Source of the DNA: an uncultured Deinococcota bacterium
GTDB taxonomy: Bacteria; Deinococcota; Deinococci; Deinococcales; Trueperaceae
Direction of reading: 5' to 3'
Assembly: GCA_947311535.1 (NCBI GenBank)
Contig: CAMZLP010000112.1
Span: 1-45,819, forward strand
Length of the DNA stretch: 45,819 nucleotides
The notes beneath the pieces were generated by a model, which ran no database searches, was not told the origin of the DNA, and saw only the letters and a list, made by a program, of their open reading frames with translations. Both the position numbers and the translations under genes were made by a program. Each line of letters opens with the position of its first letter. Positions within the stretch are counted from its first letter, which is position 1. Below, one piece after another: positions 15,514-24,684 of the stretch.

Positions 15514-16767
15514 TTAAAAACCTAATATTTTGGATGGGTCAACAGGGTTACCAGCATTATAAGTAAAAAATTTCAAAATATTAGATTTGGTCAGGCTGCC
15601 TCCACCCAAATAACCTAATAGTTGTTTTTGGCTTACAGTATTACCAATTTTAACTTGGGTTGGGTTTTGCAAATTCAAATAAGCAGTCGTAATACCATCA
15701 GCATGTAAAATAGTAACCATATAGCCATCATTTGCACCCATATTGATTACATCTTGAACTACCCCAGCCTGAGCAGCGTAAACAGGTGCACCACCTCGTA
15801 CAGCAGCTAAAGCCAAACCATAAAAGCCGTTGCTGCCATATTCACTTGTTAAAGCTGGGTTCTCTATCGGGTAAATATAGCTAGACTTAAGTTCTGGTAA
15901 TTCTTTTTGCCTAGCAGCAATCTGAGACTCGAGTTTGTTAATTGCTTGGGCATTTTCACGTTTATCTTTATCAGTTTGGGCTCGAGTTGCTTGTCGTTTT
16001 TTCTCTTCTAATTGTCTTTTTAACTCAGCGATATCAGTTTGGGCTCGAGCAATATTTTCTTCTATTCTAGCTTCATCTTTTAATTTGGCAGCTCGCAAGG
16101 CTAGCCTACCCTCTCGGCTAGACTCGAGCCCAGCAATTATATTATCTAGCTCCTCTTTCTTCTCGGCTAGTAATATTTGATTCTGAGCCAATTCATCACT
16201 TTTTTGCTTAGCCTCATTAAGATGAGCTCTTTGCAAGCTCTGAGTTTCTACCAAAGTATTAGTTTGTTCTTCAAGTCTATTTATCAAGTTTAAATCACGC
16301 TCTGACAAAAGCTTTAAATAGTAGTTTTTAACCTGAATATCATGTAATGAAAGCACTTCTGAAAAGGCTTGGCTAAATCTGTTGCCATTGGCTCTGTAAA
16401 GCTGTCTAAGCAAGTTTCTAACTTGCTCTCTGAGTTTCTCAAATTGACTTTCTAAAACGTTGATTTCCAAATCTCTATTATCAATAGAGGCTGTTAGCCG
16501 CTTTACCTCGGCCTCTAATATTTTTTGTTCTGCTTGCAGTTTTGCTAGCTCACTTGATAATTTATCTCTAGCAAGTATTTTTGCATCGAGCTCGAGTCTA
16601 TCTGTGCCTAAATCAATCTCAATCTGTTCAATTTCTGCTTTCCTTTTTAATAGTTCAATTTGTCTTTGATTAATTGCTTCTTGCAAATTATTTATTTGGC
16701 TTTGCTCTTGGGCTAAGACCAAAAAACAAAATAAGAATATGGTCATTATCTTTACTACTTTAGTCAT
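15514..16767 (-). CDS. EnvC-like murein hydrolase activator (coiled coil plus degenerate LytM/M23)
   Basis: This 417-residue exported protein has an N-terminal signal 'MTIFLFCFLVLAQ'. Long coiled coils (about 20-125 and 170-290, heavy in Glu/Lys/Gln/Leu) are followed by a C-terminal LytM domain (about 295-417: 'YIYPIENPALTSEYG', 'PVYAAQAGVVQDVINMG', 'YMVTILHADGITTAYLNL', 'KIGNTVSQKQLLGYLGG'). The zinc-binding His/Asp set of active M23 peptidases is missing: 'FYGLALAA' stands where HxxxD is expected and 'HADGITTAYLNL' replaces HxHG..YxHL. That matches EnvC, an activator rather than an enzyme. It overlaps ftsX by four bases (ATGA), fitting an FtsX-EnvC division module. Confidence 0.87.
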   Translation of the reverse strand: MTKVVKIMTIFLFCFLVLAQEQSQINNLQEAINQRQIELLKRKAEIEQIEIDLGTDRLELDAKILARDKLSSELAKLQAEQKILEAEVKRLTASIDNRDLEINVLESQFEKLREQVRNLLRQLYRANGNRFSQAFSEVLSLHDIQVKNYYLKLLSERDLNLINRLEEQTNTLVETQSLQRAHLNEAKQKSDELAQNQILLAEKKEELDNIIAGLESSREGRLALRAAKLKDEARIEENIARAQTDIAELKRQLEEKKRQATRAQTDKDKRENAQAINKLESQIAARQKELPELKSSYIYPIENPALTSEYGSNGFYGLALAAVRGGAPVYAAQAGVVQDVINMGANDGYMVTILHADGITTAYLNLQNPTQVKIGNTVSQKQLLGYLGGGSLTKSNILKFFTYNAGNPVDPSKILGF

Positions 16768-17627
16768 TCGTTTTTCTCACGTAGATATTGTGTTACAGAA
16801 AATGTTGCGCCTACTAAACCAACTAATAGTGACAATGAAAATAGTAAGACCGCAACCCTAATTAATGTTCCTAAATCACGTTGAAATGGAAAAAATGGGA
16901 ACTTTTCTGAAAGGCTTAAGATTATGTAGTAGTAGCTTGGTGCTACTAATAGCAAAGTTAGTACGGCACTCAATAAACCTAATAAAAACCCTTCTAACAA
17001 ATAAGGCCCACGTATAAATTCTTTGGTAGCACCTACTAAACGCATTACTTCGATTTCTTGCTGCCTTGCTGTTATGGCCGCTCTGATAGAGTTTATAATT
17101 GCAAATAAGCTACTAATTAGCAAAATCACAATCAAGCTTAGGCCAATAATACGTACTGCATTGCTAACTGCCAAATAAGTTTCAGCAGCACTGCTACCAT
17201 CAGTAACATGGCTTATTCCATTTAATTGTCTCAATCGATAGCTTATTTCTGGGGTTAGTGCAGGGTTTAAAACTCTAATATCAAATCGATTCTCAAGTGG
17301 GTTGCCAATTATATCAGCCAGAGATTTGGTTTCGGGGATATTTCCTTCAAGAATAGCAAGGCCTTGTTCTTTAGGAACAAAAGCTATTTTGTCAACTTCA
17401 GTCCATTTTTCAATTATTGATTTAATCTGTTGTGGGTTTGCAGCATCGCCTAAAAATACTGAAATCTCTAACTCATTACGAACAGAATCTAAGAATGAAT
17501 TTAGATTTAGTGTAAGCAGGCTAAAACCCGATAAAACCATTAAAGATAACGTCATTGTGGCAATAGTAGACACACTAGCAATCCAATTAGTTCTAATTGC
17601 CCTATGTGCCTGTTTTATAATGTACAT
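16764..17627 (-). CDS. ftsX: Cell division protein FtsX
   Basis: FtsX is the membrane half of FtsEX, which drives septal murein hydrolases through EnvC-type partners. The protein is 287 residues with four membrane helices: one near the N-terminus ('STIATMTLSLMVLSGFSLL') and three near the C-terminus. Between them is a periplasmic loop with 'LEISVFLGDAANPQQIKSIIEKW' and 'AFVPKEQGLAILEG'. The block 'AAITARQQEIEVMRLVGATKEFIRGPYLLEGFLLGLLSAVL' is diagnostic. I set the start at ATG 17625-17627, five bases after AAGGGG, rather than the GTG two codons upstream that abuts it. No ftsE is adjacent, which is unusual. Confidence 0.92.
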   Translation of the reverse strand: MYIIKQAHRAIRTNWIASVSTIATMTLSLMVLSGFSLLTLNLNSFLDSVRNELEISVFLGDAANPQQIKSIIEKWTEVDKIAFVPKEQGLAILEGNIPETKSLADIIGNPLENRFDIRVLNPALTPEISYRLRQLNGISHVTDGSSAAETYLAVSNAVRIIGLSLIVILLISSLFAIINSIRAAITARQQEIEVMRLVGATKEFIRGPYLLEGFLLGLLSAVLTLLLVAPSYYYIILSLSEKFPFFPFQRDLGTLIRVAVLLFSLSLLVGLVGATFSVTQYLREKNE

Positions 17628-17852
17628 AACCACCCCTTAAAAAAATCCACCAACCCAAACCTAATATATCTTATTATTTATAATAAAAGGTGAGAATCGG
17701 GTGTCGTTTTAGTTTTTAGACTTTAAATTAAAAATACATCTTAGCTTTCTTCCCTTTTATAGTTGCTCGTCTTGCCTAATCCTTGCTTATAGTCCTAAAT
17801 AATTTTCAATTTGGCAATTCATCTGGTTCTCAATATTAATAATTTAAAAAAG

Positions 17853-18845
17853 CTATTTTAGAGCATTTATTACAGCATCTGTAAACTCACTGGTACTTGC
17901 CTTACCGCCTAAATCAGGGGTTAATGGCCCTGTTTTTAATACTTTATTAATGACTTCGTCCAATCTTTTCGCCGCCTCAGATTCTCCAATATGCTCGAGC
18001 ATCATCGCAGCAGTAAGTATAGTAGCTGTTGGGTTTGATATACCTTTGCCATAAATATCAGGAGCAGAACCATGCACAGGCTCAAATATTGCATATTGTT
18101 CACCAATATTAGCACTAGGTGCCAAGCCCAAACCACCAACTAAGCCAGCCATCAAATCGCTTAAAATATCACCAAAAAGATTAGTAGTAACTAAAACATC
18201 AAAACTACTCGGATATTTAACTAATCTCATAGCAGCCGCATCAACAATTACATCATAAGTATTAACATCAGGATAGTCTTCAGCAGCTTCCATGGCTGTA
18301 TCTAAAAATAGACCTGTAGTAAGAGGTAAAACATTAGCCTTATGAATAATCGCCAGCTCTTTTTTACGCTTTTGAGCTTGGGCTAATGCAACTCTGGCAA
18401 TACGGTTACTTGCAGATTTAGTTACCACTGCATCAGCAATAGCCACATCATCATAGCGGCGTTCACGTTCAACATATAATCCCTGAGTGTTTTCACGAAC
18501 CATCAGCATATCCACATTTTCTAAGCAACCTGCCACTGGTCGGGTTTTTGCTGGTCTTAAGTTTGCAAATAAATTTAACTCTCTACGCATATAACGAATT
18601 GCGCCCTGAAAGCCTTCAACTTTTTTACTGGGGCTGGTAAATGCCCCAGCTAAGCAAGAATCACTTGACCTAATTTTATCTAAAGTTTCGTCAGGTACAC
18701 TTTTGCCGGTTTTTAAAAAAGTATCCCAGCCTGCTTCAGCGTAATCAAATTTTAAATCTAGATCTAATACTTTTAGTACCTTTATTGTACTCCCAATCAC
18801 TTCTTTGCCAATACCGTCCCCAGCAATCACAGATATTTTATACAT
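17853..18845 (-). CDS. Homoisocitrate dehydrogenase-type (isocitrate/isopropylmalate dehydrogenase family)
   Basis: The protein is 330 residues, in the range of the decarboxylating beta-hydroxyacid dehydrogenases. Blocks such as 'SPSKKVEGFQGAIRYMRRELNLFANLRPAKTRPV', 'VRENTQGLYVERERRYDDVAIADAVVTKSAS', 'HKANVLPLTTGLFLDT', 'VTTNLFGDILSDLMAGLVGGLGLAPSANIG' and 'FEPVHGSAPDIYGKGI' follow, almost word for word as I recall it, the Thermus homoisocitrate dehydrogenase of the alpha-aminoadipate lysine pathway. That enzyme oxidises homoisocitrate to 2-oxoadipate with NAD+ and also accepts isocitrate. I placed the start at ATG 18843-18845, nine bases after AAGGAG; an upstream TTG overlaps that site. No other lysine genes are near. 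Confidence 0.85.
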   Translation of the reverse strand: MYKISVIAGDGIGKEVIGSTIKVLKVLDLDLKFDYAEAGWDTFLKTGKSVPDETLDKIRSSDSCLAGAFTSPSKKVEGFQGAIRYMRRELNLFANLRPAKTRPVAGCLENVDMLMVRENTQGLYVERERRYDDVAIADAVVTKSASNRIARVALAQAQKRKKELAIIHKANVLPLTTGLFLDTAMEAAEDYPDVNTYDVIVDAAAMRLVKYPSSFDVLVTTNLFGDILSDLMAGLVGGLGLAPSANIGEQYAIFEPVHGSAPDIYGKGISNPTATILTAAMMLEHIGESEAAKRLDEVINKVLKTGPLTPDLGGKASTSEFTDAVINALK

Positions 18846-18977
18846 TTTTATTTGCTCCTTCAAATATCAATGGTCTTTATCAAATAAGCCACAGTTTATT
18901 AGATATTATGTCAAAGAATTAGATATGTGGGTAATTTGTTACTAAGCTTTTAGAAACTATGTTATAAATTTAGCTAA

Positions 18978-19021
18978 TTGACTAGTGAAGAACCACAATT
19001 TGACTAGTGGAGAACTACAAT
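18978..19021 (+). repeat. Two tandem 22-bp repeats ending in the start codon of the DUF4388 gene
   Basis: The unit begins TTGACTAGTG, then AGAAC and ACAAT. It occurs at 18978-18999 and 19000-19021 with 20 of 22 bases identical. The second copy supplies the GGAG site and the first bases of the ATG. Each holds an ACTAGT palindrome. It may be a recent duplication or a two-site operator. Confidence 0.65.
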
Positions 19022-19826
19022 GAGTGCTTTAAAAGGACAATTAGAAAGAGGCAAAACTGCCAACTTATTGCAATACTTACAAATGAATGAAGCAAGTGGT
19101 TGCTTAAGCCTGAGCCATCCACATGGAACTCGAGCCTATATCTTTTTAGAACATGGTGAGCCTATGCACATTAGTTTAGGTAAACCAGGCACCAAAGGTT
19201 TAAAAACTGATTCTGAGGCACTAGCTTTAATTTTCACTTGGAGCAAAGGTCAATACATTTTTCAAAATGATATTGCAAGCCCAATCAAAACTATCAACGC
19301 TAGCCTTAGCAGCTTGCTTATGTCAGCTAGTGTAAGGCTAGATGAACAAAAACGCAGTGGCAGCAAACTTCTCTTTGGTGGCAGTATTTTGGTAACTGAG
19401 CAAATCATAATAGATGGTTCCGAAAATCTGGAGCTCAGTATTTTGGCCACTCGGATATTATCTCAACTTGATGGCATCTCTAATTTAGAAGAAATTGCCG
19501 ATAATTTAGAAGAACCCCTAGAAGATGTTATAGAAGTTGCTGAAGATTTACAACTACAACTTCTAGCAACTGCAAAAGTAGCAACTATTAACAAAGAATT
19601 TTTGAATGAGCTCGAGCATATTGTAACTAATATAATGGGGCCAATTGGTGGCATTGTCGTTGACGATGTTCTCTATAGATTTGGGATTTTGGATAAAAAG
19701 GTACCAGTTCGTTCTTTAGAAGAAATAATACTTGAACTCTCAAACGAATTAAAAAACAAGGCTTGGCGTAATGATTTTGAGAACAAAAGCCATTTACTAC
19801 TCAACAAATATGGTTTAAAGCTATAA
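19020..19826 (+). CDS. DUF4388 (PATAN-type) domain protein
   Basis: The protein is 268 residues and soluble. The N-terminal ~100 residues form a DUF4388 domain: 'LKGQLERGKTANLLQYLQMNEASGCLSLSH' then 'AYIFLEHGEPMHISLG' and 'ALALIFTWSKGQYIFQ'. A helical middle section ('LSQLDGISNLEEIADNLEEPLEDVIEVAEDL') looks like a winged-helix-type adaptor. The C-terminal 'FLNELEHIVTNIMGPIGGIVVDDVLYRFG' resembles the small domain often found at the end of such proteins. DUF4388 proteins occur in signalling and motility regulation in cyanobacteria, Deinococcota and others, commonly with response regulators. No partner is adjacent here. GGAG stands about eight bases before the ATG. Confidence 0.8.
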   Translation: MSALKGQLERGKTANLLQYLQMNEASGCLSLSHPHGTRAYIFLEHGEPMHISLGKPGTKGLKTDSEALALIFTWSKGQYIFQNDIASPIKTINASLSSLLMSASVRLDEQKRSGSKLLFGGSILVTEQIIIDGSENLELSILATRILSQLDGISNLEEIADNLEEPLEDVIEVAEDLQLQLLATAKVATINKEFLNELEHIVTNIMGPIGGIVVDDVLYRFGILDKKVPVRSLEEIILELSNELKNKAWRNDFENKSHLLLNKYGLKL

Positions 19827-19874
19827 AAATAATTAAATTCTGCTAAAATATTTGGTAAATTTGGGGCTTTTAGG

Positions 19875-19880
19875 TATAGT
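19875..19880 (+). promoter_or_regulatory. -10 box TATAGT for the gene at 19888, leaderless
   Basis: TATAGT ends 7 bp before ATG 19888 and no Shine-Dalgarno is present. This favours 19888 over the in-frame upstream ATG at 19852. Confidence 0.5.
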
Positions 19881-19887
19881 AATTAAA

Positions 19888-20481
19888 ATGTCCGTTGAAT
19901 ACTACGTTGTTGAATTAAATAATAATTTTTCAGATGATGAAGCTGTTACAGCTAATGTTACAGCTAAAATCGCCGAAGTTTTTTCGATAGACCCCAGAAA
20001 AGCAAATCTATTGCTTAGCCGAGCTCCTGGAGCAATCACCAAACCAATTCCAAGAGCCGAAGCTGAGCTCATTGCAGCTCGATTTCGCAGAGCCGGTCTT
20101 AAAGTCATCTTAAAGAAACTTGACTCCAGCGATAACCCTGACTCTACTAACTCAGGAGCCAGGCATTCACAAGATATACCAAATAATATATCTTTGCCTA
20201 AAAGACAGACCTTAGAATCTACAATTAGCCAAAGCCCAGCCATTCTTAGTAAGAGCAAATCTTCATTAAAGTTACGTCTATTAGGAACAAGCCTAGTTGC
20301 TTGCTTAGCTATAGCTGCTTTATTTCTATTTTTCTTTTTAATTAGTTCAGCCAGTCCTGAGCAAACTGAAATAAAAAACTGGCAAAGCCACCTACCGCTG
20401 ATACTAGCATCAATTTTTGCATTAACCGTAGCTCTACCAATCTTTTACATTAGTTACAAGAGTTATCGCCAAATAAATTAA
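19888..20481 (+). CDS. Unrecognised two-helix membrane protein with a small N-terminal alpha/beta domain
   Basis: The protein is about 197 residues from ATG 19888. Residues 1-75 ('[73 protein letters not shown]') look like a small alpha/beta module reminiscent of ribosomal L7/L12-like C-terminal or ClpS-type folds. Then follows a Ser/Asn-rich linker (about 76-130), two membrane helices ('[22 protein letters not shown]' and '[22 protein letters not shown]'), and a short basic tail. The helix-loop-helix end resembles the membrane part of HAMP sensors but lacks a downstream domain. The function is unknown. Its stop overlaps the convergent glyA stop by four bases. Confidence 0.65.
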   Translation: MSVEYYVVELNNNFSDDEAVTANVTAKIAEVFSIDPRKANLLLSRAPGAITKPIPRAEAELIAARFRRAGLKVILKKLDSSDNPDSTNSGARHSQDIPNNISLPKRQTLESTISQSPAILSKSKSSLKLRLLGTSLVACLAIAALFLFFFLISSASPEQTEIKNWQSHLPLILASIFALTVALPIFYISYKSYRQIN

Positions 20482-21695
20482 GGCATTGGGTGGGCTCGAG
20501 CCAATTCGATAACCTCGGCTTTAACGCTTAAAGCATCTTCGCCAGATAAACTACGATGAATTAATTCGGCAATTTTAGCCATATCTTTTAGCCCAAAACC
20601 ACGACTAGTTAAGGCAGCTGTACCAATTCTTATACCACTTGTTATCCAAGGTTTTTCTGGATCGTAGGGAATCATACTTTTACTTATAGTAATATGAGAT
20701 TTACCCAAAAGGCTATTGGCTTTTTTACCCGTTATATTTTTAGGACGCAAATCTAGCAAAAACATATGGTTATCAGTTCCACCAGATACCACTCTGTAAC
20801 CCAAATCTGATAGCTCTTGAGCCAAGGCTTTTGAATTATCAATTACCGCTTTGGCATAAGTTTTAAAATCTGGCTGCAAGGCCTCAAAAAAAGCTACTGC
20901 TTTGGCAGCGATTAGATGCTCTAATGGGCCGCCCTGAGCACCTGGAAAAATACTGCGGTCAATCTTTTTAGCAACCTCATCATCATTGGACATAATCAAA
21001 CCACCACGTGGGCCACGTAGGGTTTTATGAGTAGTTGTAGTAACAACATGAGCATGTGGAAACGGTGATGGATGATAGCCGGTAGCCACCAAACCAGCAA
21101 TATGAGCAATATCAGCCATCAGGTAAGCACCAACTGCATCTGCGGCTTCACGAAATTTAGCAAAATCAATAGTACGGCTATAAGCCGAGGCTCCTGCAAT
21201 AATCATTTTAGGTTTATGCTCTATTGCAATTTCTTTTAATAAATCATAGTCAATCATTTCTGTTTTTGCATCAACAGGATAGCTAACTATATTGTACTGT
21301 TTACCAGAAAAATTCACTGGTGAACCATGAGTCAAATGCCCCCCATGGGCCAAATCCATACCCAAAACAGTATCCCCAGGTTGCAATAAAGCAAAATATA
21401 CCGCTAGGTTTGCGCTCGAGCCTGAATGAGCTTGTACATTAGCCCAGCTACAACCAAAAAGTTCTTTTGCCCTATCAATTGCTATTTGCTCTACTTTATC
21501 AACAACTTCACAACCGCCATAATAACGCTTGCCCGGATAGCCTTCGGCATATTTATTGGTAAGAATACTACCAGTGGCCTCCATTACCGCTTGCGAAGTA
21601 AAATTCTCACTTGCAATAAGCTCGAGTCCATCGCGTTGTCTATTTGCCTCTTCTTGAATTAAATCAAATATTTCTGTATCTCTTTTTTCTTTCAT
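20478..21695 (-). CDS. glyA: Serine hydroxymethyltransferase
   Basis: GlyA interconverts serine and glycine with tetrahydrofolate and PLP, feeding one-carbon metabolism. It is 405 residues, near the bacterial norm of about 415. Visible blocks are '[44 protein letters not shown]', '[20 protein letters not shown]', '[12 protein letters not shown]', the PLP lysine in '[16 protein letters not shown]', and 'GSDxx-like' [14 protein letters not shown] near the end. TATTGT lies six bases before the ATG with no Shine-Dalgarno, a leaderless start. A diverged second homolog lies at 39336-40658. Confidence 0.97.
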   Translation of the reverse strand: MKEKRDTEIFDLIQEEANRQRDGLELIASENFTSQAVMEATGSILTNKYAEGYPGKRYYGGCEVVDKVEQIAIDRAKELFGCSWANVQAHSGSSANLAVYFALLQPGDTVLGMDLAHGGHLTHGSPVNFSGKQYNIVSYPVDAKTEMIDYDLLKEIAIEHKPKMIIAGASAYSRTIDFAKFREAADAVGAYLMADIAHIAGLVATGYHPSPFPHAHVVTTTTHKTLRGPRGGLIMSNDDEVAKKIDRSIFPGAQGGPLEHLIAAKAVAFFEALQPDFKTYAKAVIDNSKALAQELSDLGYRVVSGGTDNHMFLLDLRPKNITGKKANSLLGKSHITISKSMIPYDPEKPWITSGIRIGTAALTSRGFGLKDMAKIAELIHRSLSGEDALSVKAEVIELARAHPMP

Positions 21696-21701
21696 AAAAA
21701 C

Positions 21702-21707
21702 ACAATA
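21702..21707 (-). promoter_or_regulatory. -10 box TATTGT for glyA, leaderless
   Basis: On the minus strand TATTGT ends 6 bp before the glyA ATG at 21693-21695. No Shine-Dalgarno is present. Confidence 0.45.
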
Positions 21708-21754
21708 ACAAGATATTAGAATGATTTTGGTCTTGTTCTTATAAAAACTATACA

Positions 21755-21800
21755 GCTTATATTCTTTAGCTTTTGATAAAAAAAGCTAAAGAATACAAGC
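21755..21800. terminator. Strong 20-bp-stem inverted repeat between fumC and glyA
   Basis: Arms 21755-21774 and 21781-21800 match at 19 of 20 positions (core ATTCTTTAGCTTTT) around a 6-nt loop. It lies about 140 bp after the fumC stop and 60 bp before glyA, both on the minus strand. No U-run follows, so it may end fumC transcripts by structure or serve as a DNA site. Confidence 0.5.
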
Positions 21801-21937
21801 AGATTCAAAAACACAGAAACTTTAATATCTAACAGATATATTTATTTACCTTCTGTTCACAAGATGAAGCAATTTCTTCAAAATGTTGAATACTAAAGCA
21901 AGCCTATATCTGGCATAAGCAAGTATAAAAATAAAAT

Positions 21938-23320
21938 TTAACCAATCATTTTTTCTGGCACAACAATTTTATCAAATTCTTCTTCTGTTAAATAGCCAAG
22001 CTTAATAGCAGTTTCTTTTAAACGCCAACCTTTTTCATGAGCTGTCTGAGCAATTTCGGCAGCTTTGTAGTAACCGATATGAGTGTTTAGGGCCGTAACA
22101 AGCATTAGCGAATTATCCAAATGCATTTTTATACGTTCATCATTGGCAACTAAACCTTGGACTAGCTTCTCATCAAACGAAGCACTGGCATCAGCTAACA
22201 GTTTTGCAGAGGTCAGAAGATTATAAATCATCACAGGCATAAATACATTCAACTGAAAATGTCCATGAGTACCAGAAATTGAAATTGCAGTATCATTACC
22301 AATTACTTGAGCACAAACCATGGTTAGTGCTTCAGCTTGGGTTGGGTTTACTTTTCCAGGCATAATTGAAGACCCAGGTTCATTGGCAGGCAGGCTTATT
22401 TCACCCAAAGAGCAACGAGGCCCCGAGGCTAACAAACGAATATTATTGGCAATATGCATTAGGCTAACTGCCAAGCGTTTTAAAGCTCCATGAGTTTCTA
22501 CAATGGCATCATGAGCGCTTAAAACTTCAAATTTATTATCAGCGGTTCTAAATGGATGGCCGGTTAACTCAGCAATTTTGGCAGCTACATTTTTGCTGTA
22601 CCCTTTTGGAGTATTTAAGCCTGTTCCTACAGCAGTACCGCCTAAAGCTAATTCTGATAAATGTTCTAAAGTAGCTTTTATTGCCTCTACTGATTTTTGT
22701 ATTTGAGTTGCATAACCAGACAGCTCTTGACCTAAACTAATAGGAGTTGCATCCATTAAATGGGTTCGACCAATTTTGACTAAGCCCATATATTCTATTG
22801 ATTTTTGCTCCAATGATTTTTGTAAGTTTTCTACTCTTGGTAGCATATATTCTACAATTGCCTCATAAGCCGCAATATGCATGGCTGTTGGAAAGGTGTC
22901 ATTTGATGATTGAGATTTATTGACATCATCATTTGGATGAATAGGAGTTTTTGAACCTAGTTCGCCACCTAATAGTTCAATTGCCCGATTGGCAATTACT
23001 TCGTTAACATTCATATTGCTCTGTGTACCTGAGCCAGTTTGCCAAACAACCAATGGAAAGTGCTCATCTAATTTACCAGCTAATATTTCATCTGTGACCT
23101 TAGAAATAATATCACTTTTATCTTTGGGGAAATCTGTGAGTTCTGCATTTGTTAGGGCCGCAGCTTTCTTCAAAACTGCAAAAGCCCTTATTATTTCGGT
23201 CGGCATTTTTTGCCCCCCGATTTTAAAGTTTTCAAAACTACGCTGTGTTTGGGCTCCCCAGTATTTATCACTCGGGACTTTTACTTCACCTAAGGTATCC
23301 TTCTCAATACGATAATCCAT
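21938..23320 (-). CDS. fumC: Class II fumarate hydratase
   Basis: FumC hydrates fumarate to malate in the TCA cycle; class II enzymes need no Fe-S cluster. The protein is 460 residues, standard length. It has '[14 protein letters not shown]', '[22 protein letters not shown]', '[24 protein letters not shown]', '[18 protein letters not shown]', and the signature '[16 protein letters not shown]' with the catalytic serine loop. GGAGGA stands six bases before the ATG, one of the stronger Shine-Dalgarno sites here. The gene is monocistronic, divergent from manA. Confidence 0.97.
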   Translation of the reverse strand: MDYRIEKDTLGEVKVPSDKYWGAQTQRSFENFKIGGQKMPTEIIRAFAVLKKAAALTNAELTDFPKDKSDIISKVTDEILAGKLDEHFPLVVWQTGSGTQSNMNVNEVIANRAIELLGGELGSKTPIHPNDDVNKSQSSNDTFPTAMHIAAYEAIVEYMLPRVENLQKSLEQKSIEYMGLVKIGRTHLMDATPISLGQELSGYATQIQKSVEAIKATLEHLSELALGGTAVGTGLNTPKGYSKNVAAKIAELTGHPFRTADNKFEVLSAHDAIVETHGALKRLAVSLMHIANNIRLLASGPRCSLGEISLPANEPGSSIMPGKVNPTQAEALTMVCAQVIGNDTAISISGTHGHFQLNVFMPVMIYNLLTSAKLLADASASFDEKLVQGLVANDERIKMHLDNSLMLVTALNTHIGYYKAAEIAQTAHEKGWRLKETAIKLGYLTEEEFDKIVVPEKMIG

Positions 23321-23466
23321 AATATTCCTCCAATAGCTATATGCTAGCTTAAATAAATACTAAATTATCTTTATTCTTTTCGACTTTATACAAAGCGTTC
23401 TAAAATTATTAGATATTTAGCTTGATTATCACTTATTTTGGAATTTTCAGAAGCGGTTATTTCTGC

Positions 23467-23472
23467 TAGACT
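23467..23472 (+). promoter_or_regulatory. -10 box TAGACT for manA, leaderless
   Basis: TAGACT ends 8 bp before the ATG at 23481; there is no Shine-Dalgarno. Confidence 0.45.
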
Positions 23473-23480
23473 GAAGTATT

Positions 23481-24530
23481 ATGAATTTTTACCCCTTAAA
23501 GCTGAGTTATCATATCCGCAATTATTATTTTGGCGAAGAGCTTATTCTTGATTACAAAAACAATTTACCAAAGGGTCGAATTGCTGAGACTTGGGAAATC
23601 AGCGATTATAAAGATACAACCGCAAAAATACTAAACGGTAAATTTGCGGGTAAAACATTACATGAATTAATAGAAAGCTACCCCAGTGAGATAGTTGCAA
23701 ATAGCTGGGCTGGTCCACATTTCCCAATTTTGGCTAAGTTTTTAGATGCCTCGCATATGTTGCCAGTGCATTTGCATGCTGACGACATAACCGCCAAAGA
23801 AAAATATAACGAGCCTAATGGCAAGACCGAAGCTTGGTATATTTTATGGGCAGCTGAGAATGCTAGTATTTTAGTAGGTATAAAAGATGGCTTTAGTCGT
23901 GATGAATTATTTAAGGCTTTTAAAAATCAAGATTACGATAAGCTTATGTACCGCTTTCCCATAAAAACTGGAGACACCGTTTATGTACCATCAGGAATAC
24001 TGCACAGTTTTGGGCCAGATACGCTAATTTATGAAGTACAGCAAACCAGTGATTTGGGTAGTGATGTAATGCCTACTGATATTTTTGGCAAAAAACGGAC
24101 TGAAGAAGAATGGGATAGACAAATAAACAAGACCTTAGACGAATTAAAAAGCAACTTTTTACCTAAGCCAAATACAGGTTTGATAATTAAAGAGGAAACA
24201 GGGCAAAAAAAGATTTGTTGTGCGTCTGAGTACTTTGCGCTCGAGCATTGGCAATTTACTAGCAATAAAACAATTACTGATTTCAATAAATTTATGAACA
24301 TAAGTAATTTGGGTAAACCTATAGAAATAAAATATCAAAAACAAACTGAAAGTCTTAACAAAGGTGAATCTTGTATTATTCCGGCTGCAATCTCAGAATT
24401 TACAATCAAGCCCCAAGGCAAAGCAGATTTATTAATTAGCTATTTACCTAATTTAGAGGCCGATATTATCACCCCATTAAAGAAAGCTGGCTTTACAAAA
24501 GACGAAATAGCAAGCCTAGGGGAGCTATAA
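23481..24530 (+). CDS. manA: Type I mannose-6-phosphate isomerase (cupin)
   Basis: ManA interconverts mannose-6-phosphate and fructose-6-phosphate with a zinc ion, supplying GDP-mannose or allowing mannose use. The 349-residue protein has 'FPILAKFLDASHMLPVHLHADD' with two metal histidines, 'EPNGKTEAWYIL' with the ligand glutamate, and 'VYVPSGILHSFGPDTLIYEVQQTSDLGSDVMP' with the third histidine. Length and layout resemble the shorter Bacillus-type enzymes rather than the long enterobacterial ManA. The C-terminus forms a second cupin half. It is a single gene, with the GH26-like and GH36-like glycosidases elsewhere in the window as possible suppliers of mannose units. Confidence 0.87.
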   Translation: MNFYPLKLSYHIRNYYFGEELILDYKNNLPKGRIAETWEISDYKDTTAKILNGKFAGKTLHELIESYPSEIVANSWAGPHFPILAKFLDASHMLPVHLHADDITAKEKYNEPNGKTEAWYILWAAENASILVGIKDGFSRDELFKAFKNQDYDKLMYRFPIKTGDTVYVPSGILHSFGPDTLIYEVQQTSDLGSDVMPTDIFGKKRTEEEWDRQINKTLDELKSNFLPKPNTGLIIKEETGQKKICCASEYFALEHWQFTSNKTITDFNKFMNISNLGKPIEIKYQKQTESLNKGESCIIPAAISEFTIKPQGKADLLISYLPNLEADIITPLKKAGFTKDEIASLGEL

Positions 24531-24603
24531 AGCATTTATTAAGCTAGTTTTATTAAGAAAAACTTAGTTATCTTAAAATCCATAAAAGACTATGCCATAA
24601 CGG

Positions 24604-24609
24604 TATAAT
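24604..24609 (+). promoter_or_regulatory. Putative mreB promoter -10 box TATAAT
   Basis: TATAAT lies about 75 bp before the mreB ATG, implying a leader of about 65-70 nt with a Shine-Dalgarno. The -35 region (CATAAA at 17 bp) is poor. Confidence 0.4.
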
Positions 24610-24684
24610 TAGCTCATTGTGCTTTTGATCAGGCATTTTATATAAATAAAAAATTAAAAGCTTAAAAGAGCTTATGGAGAAAAG

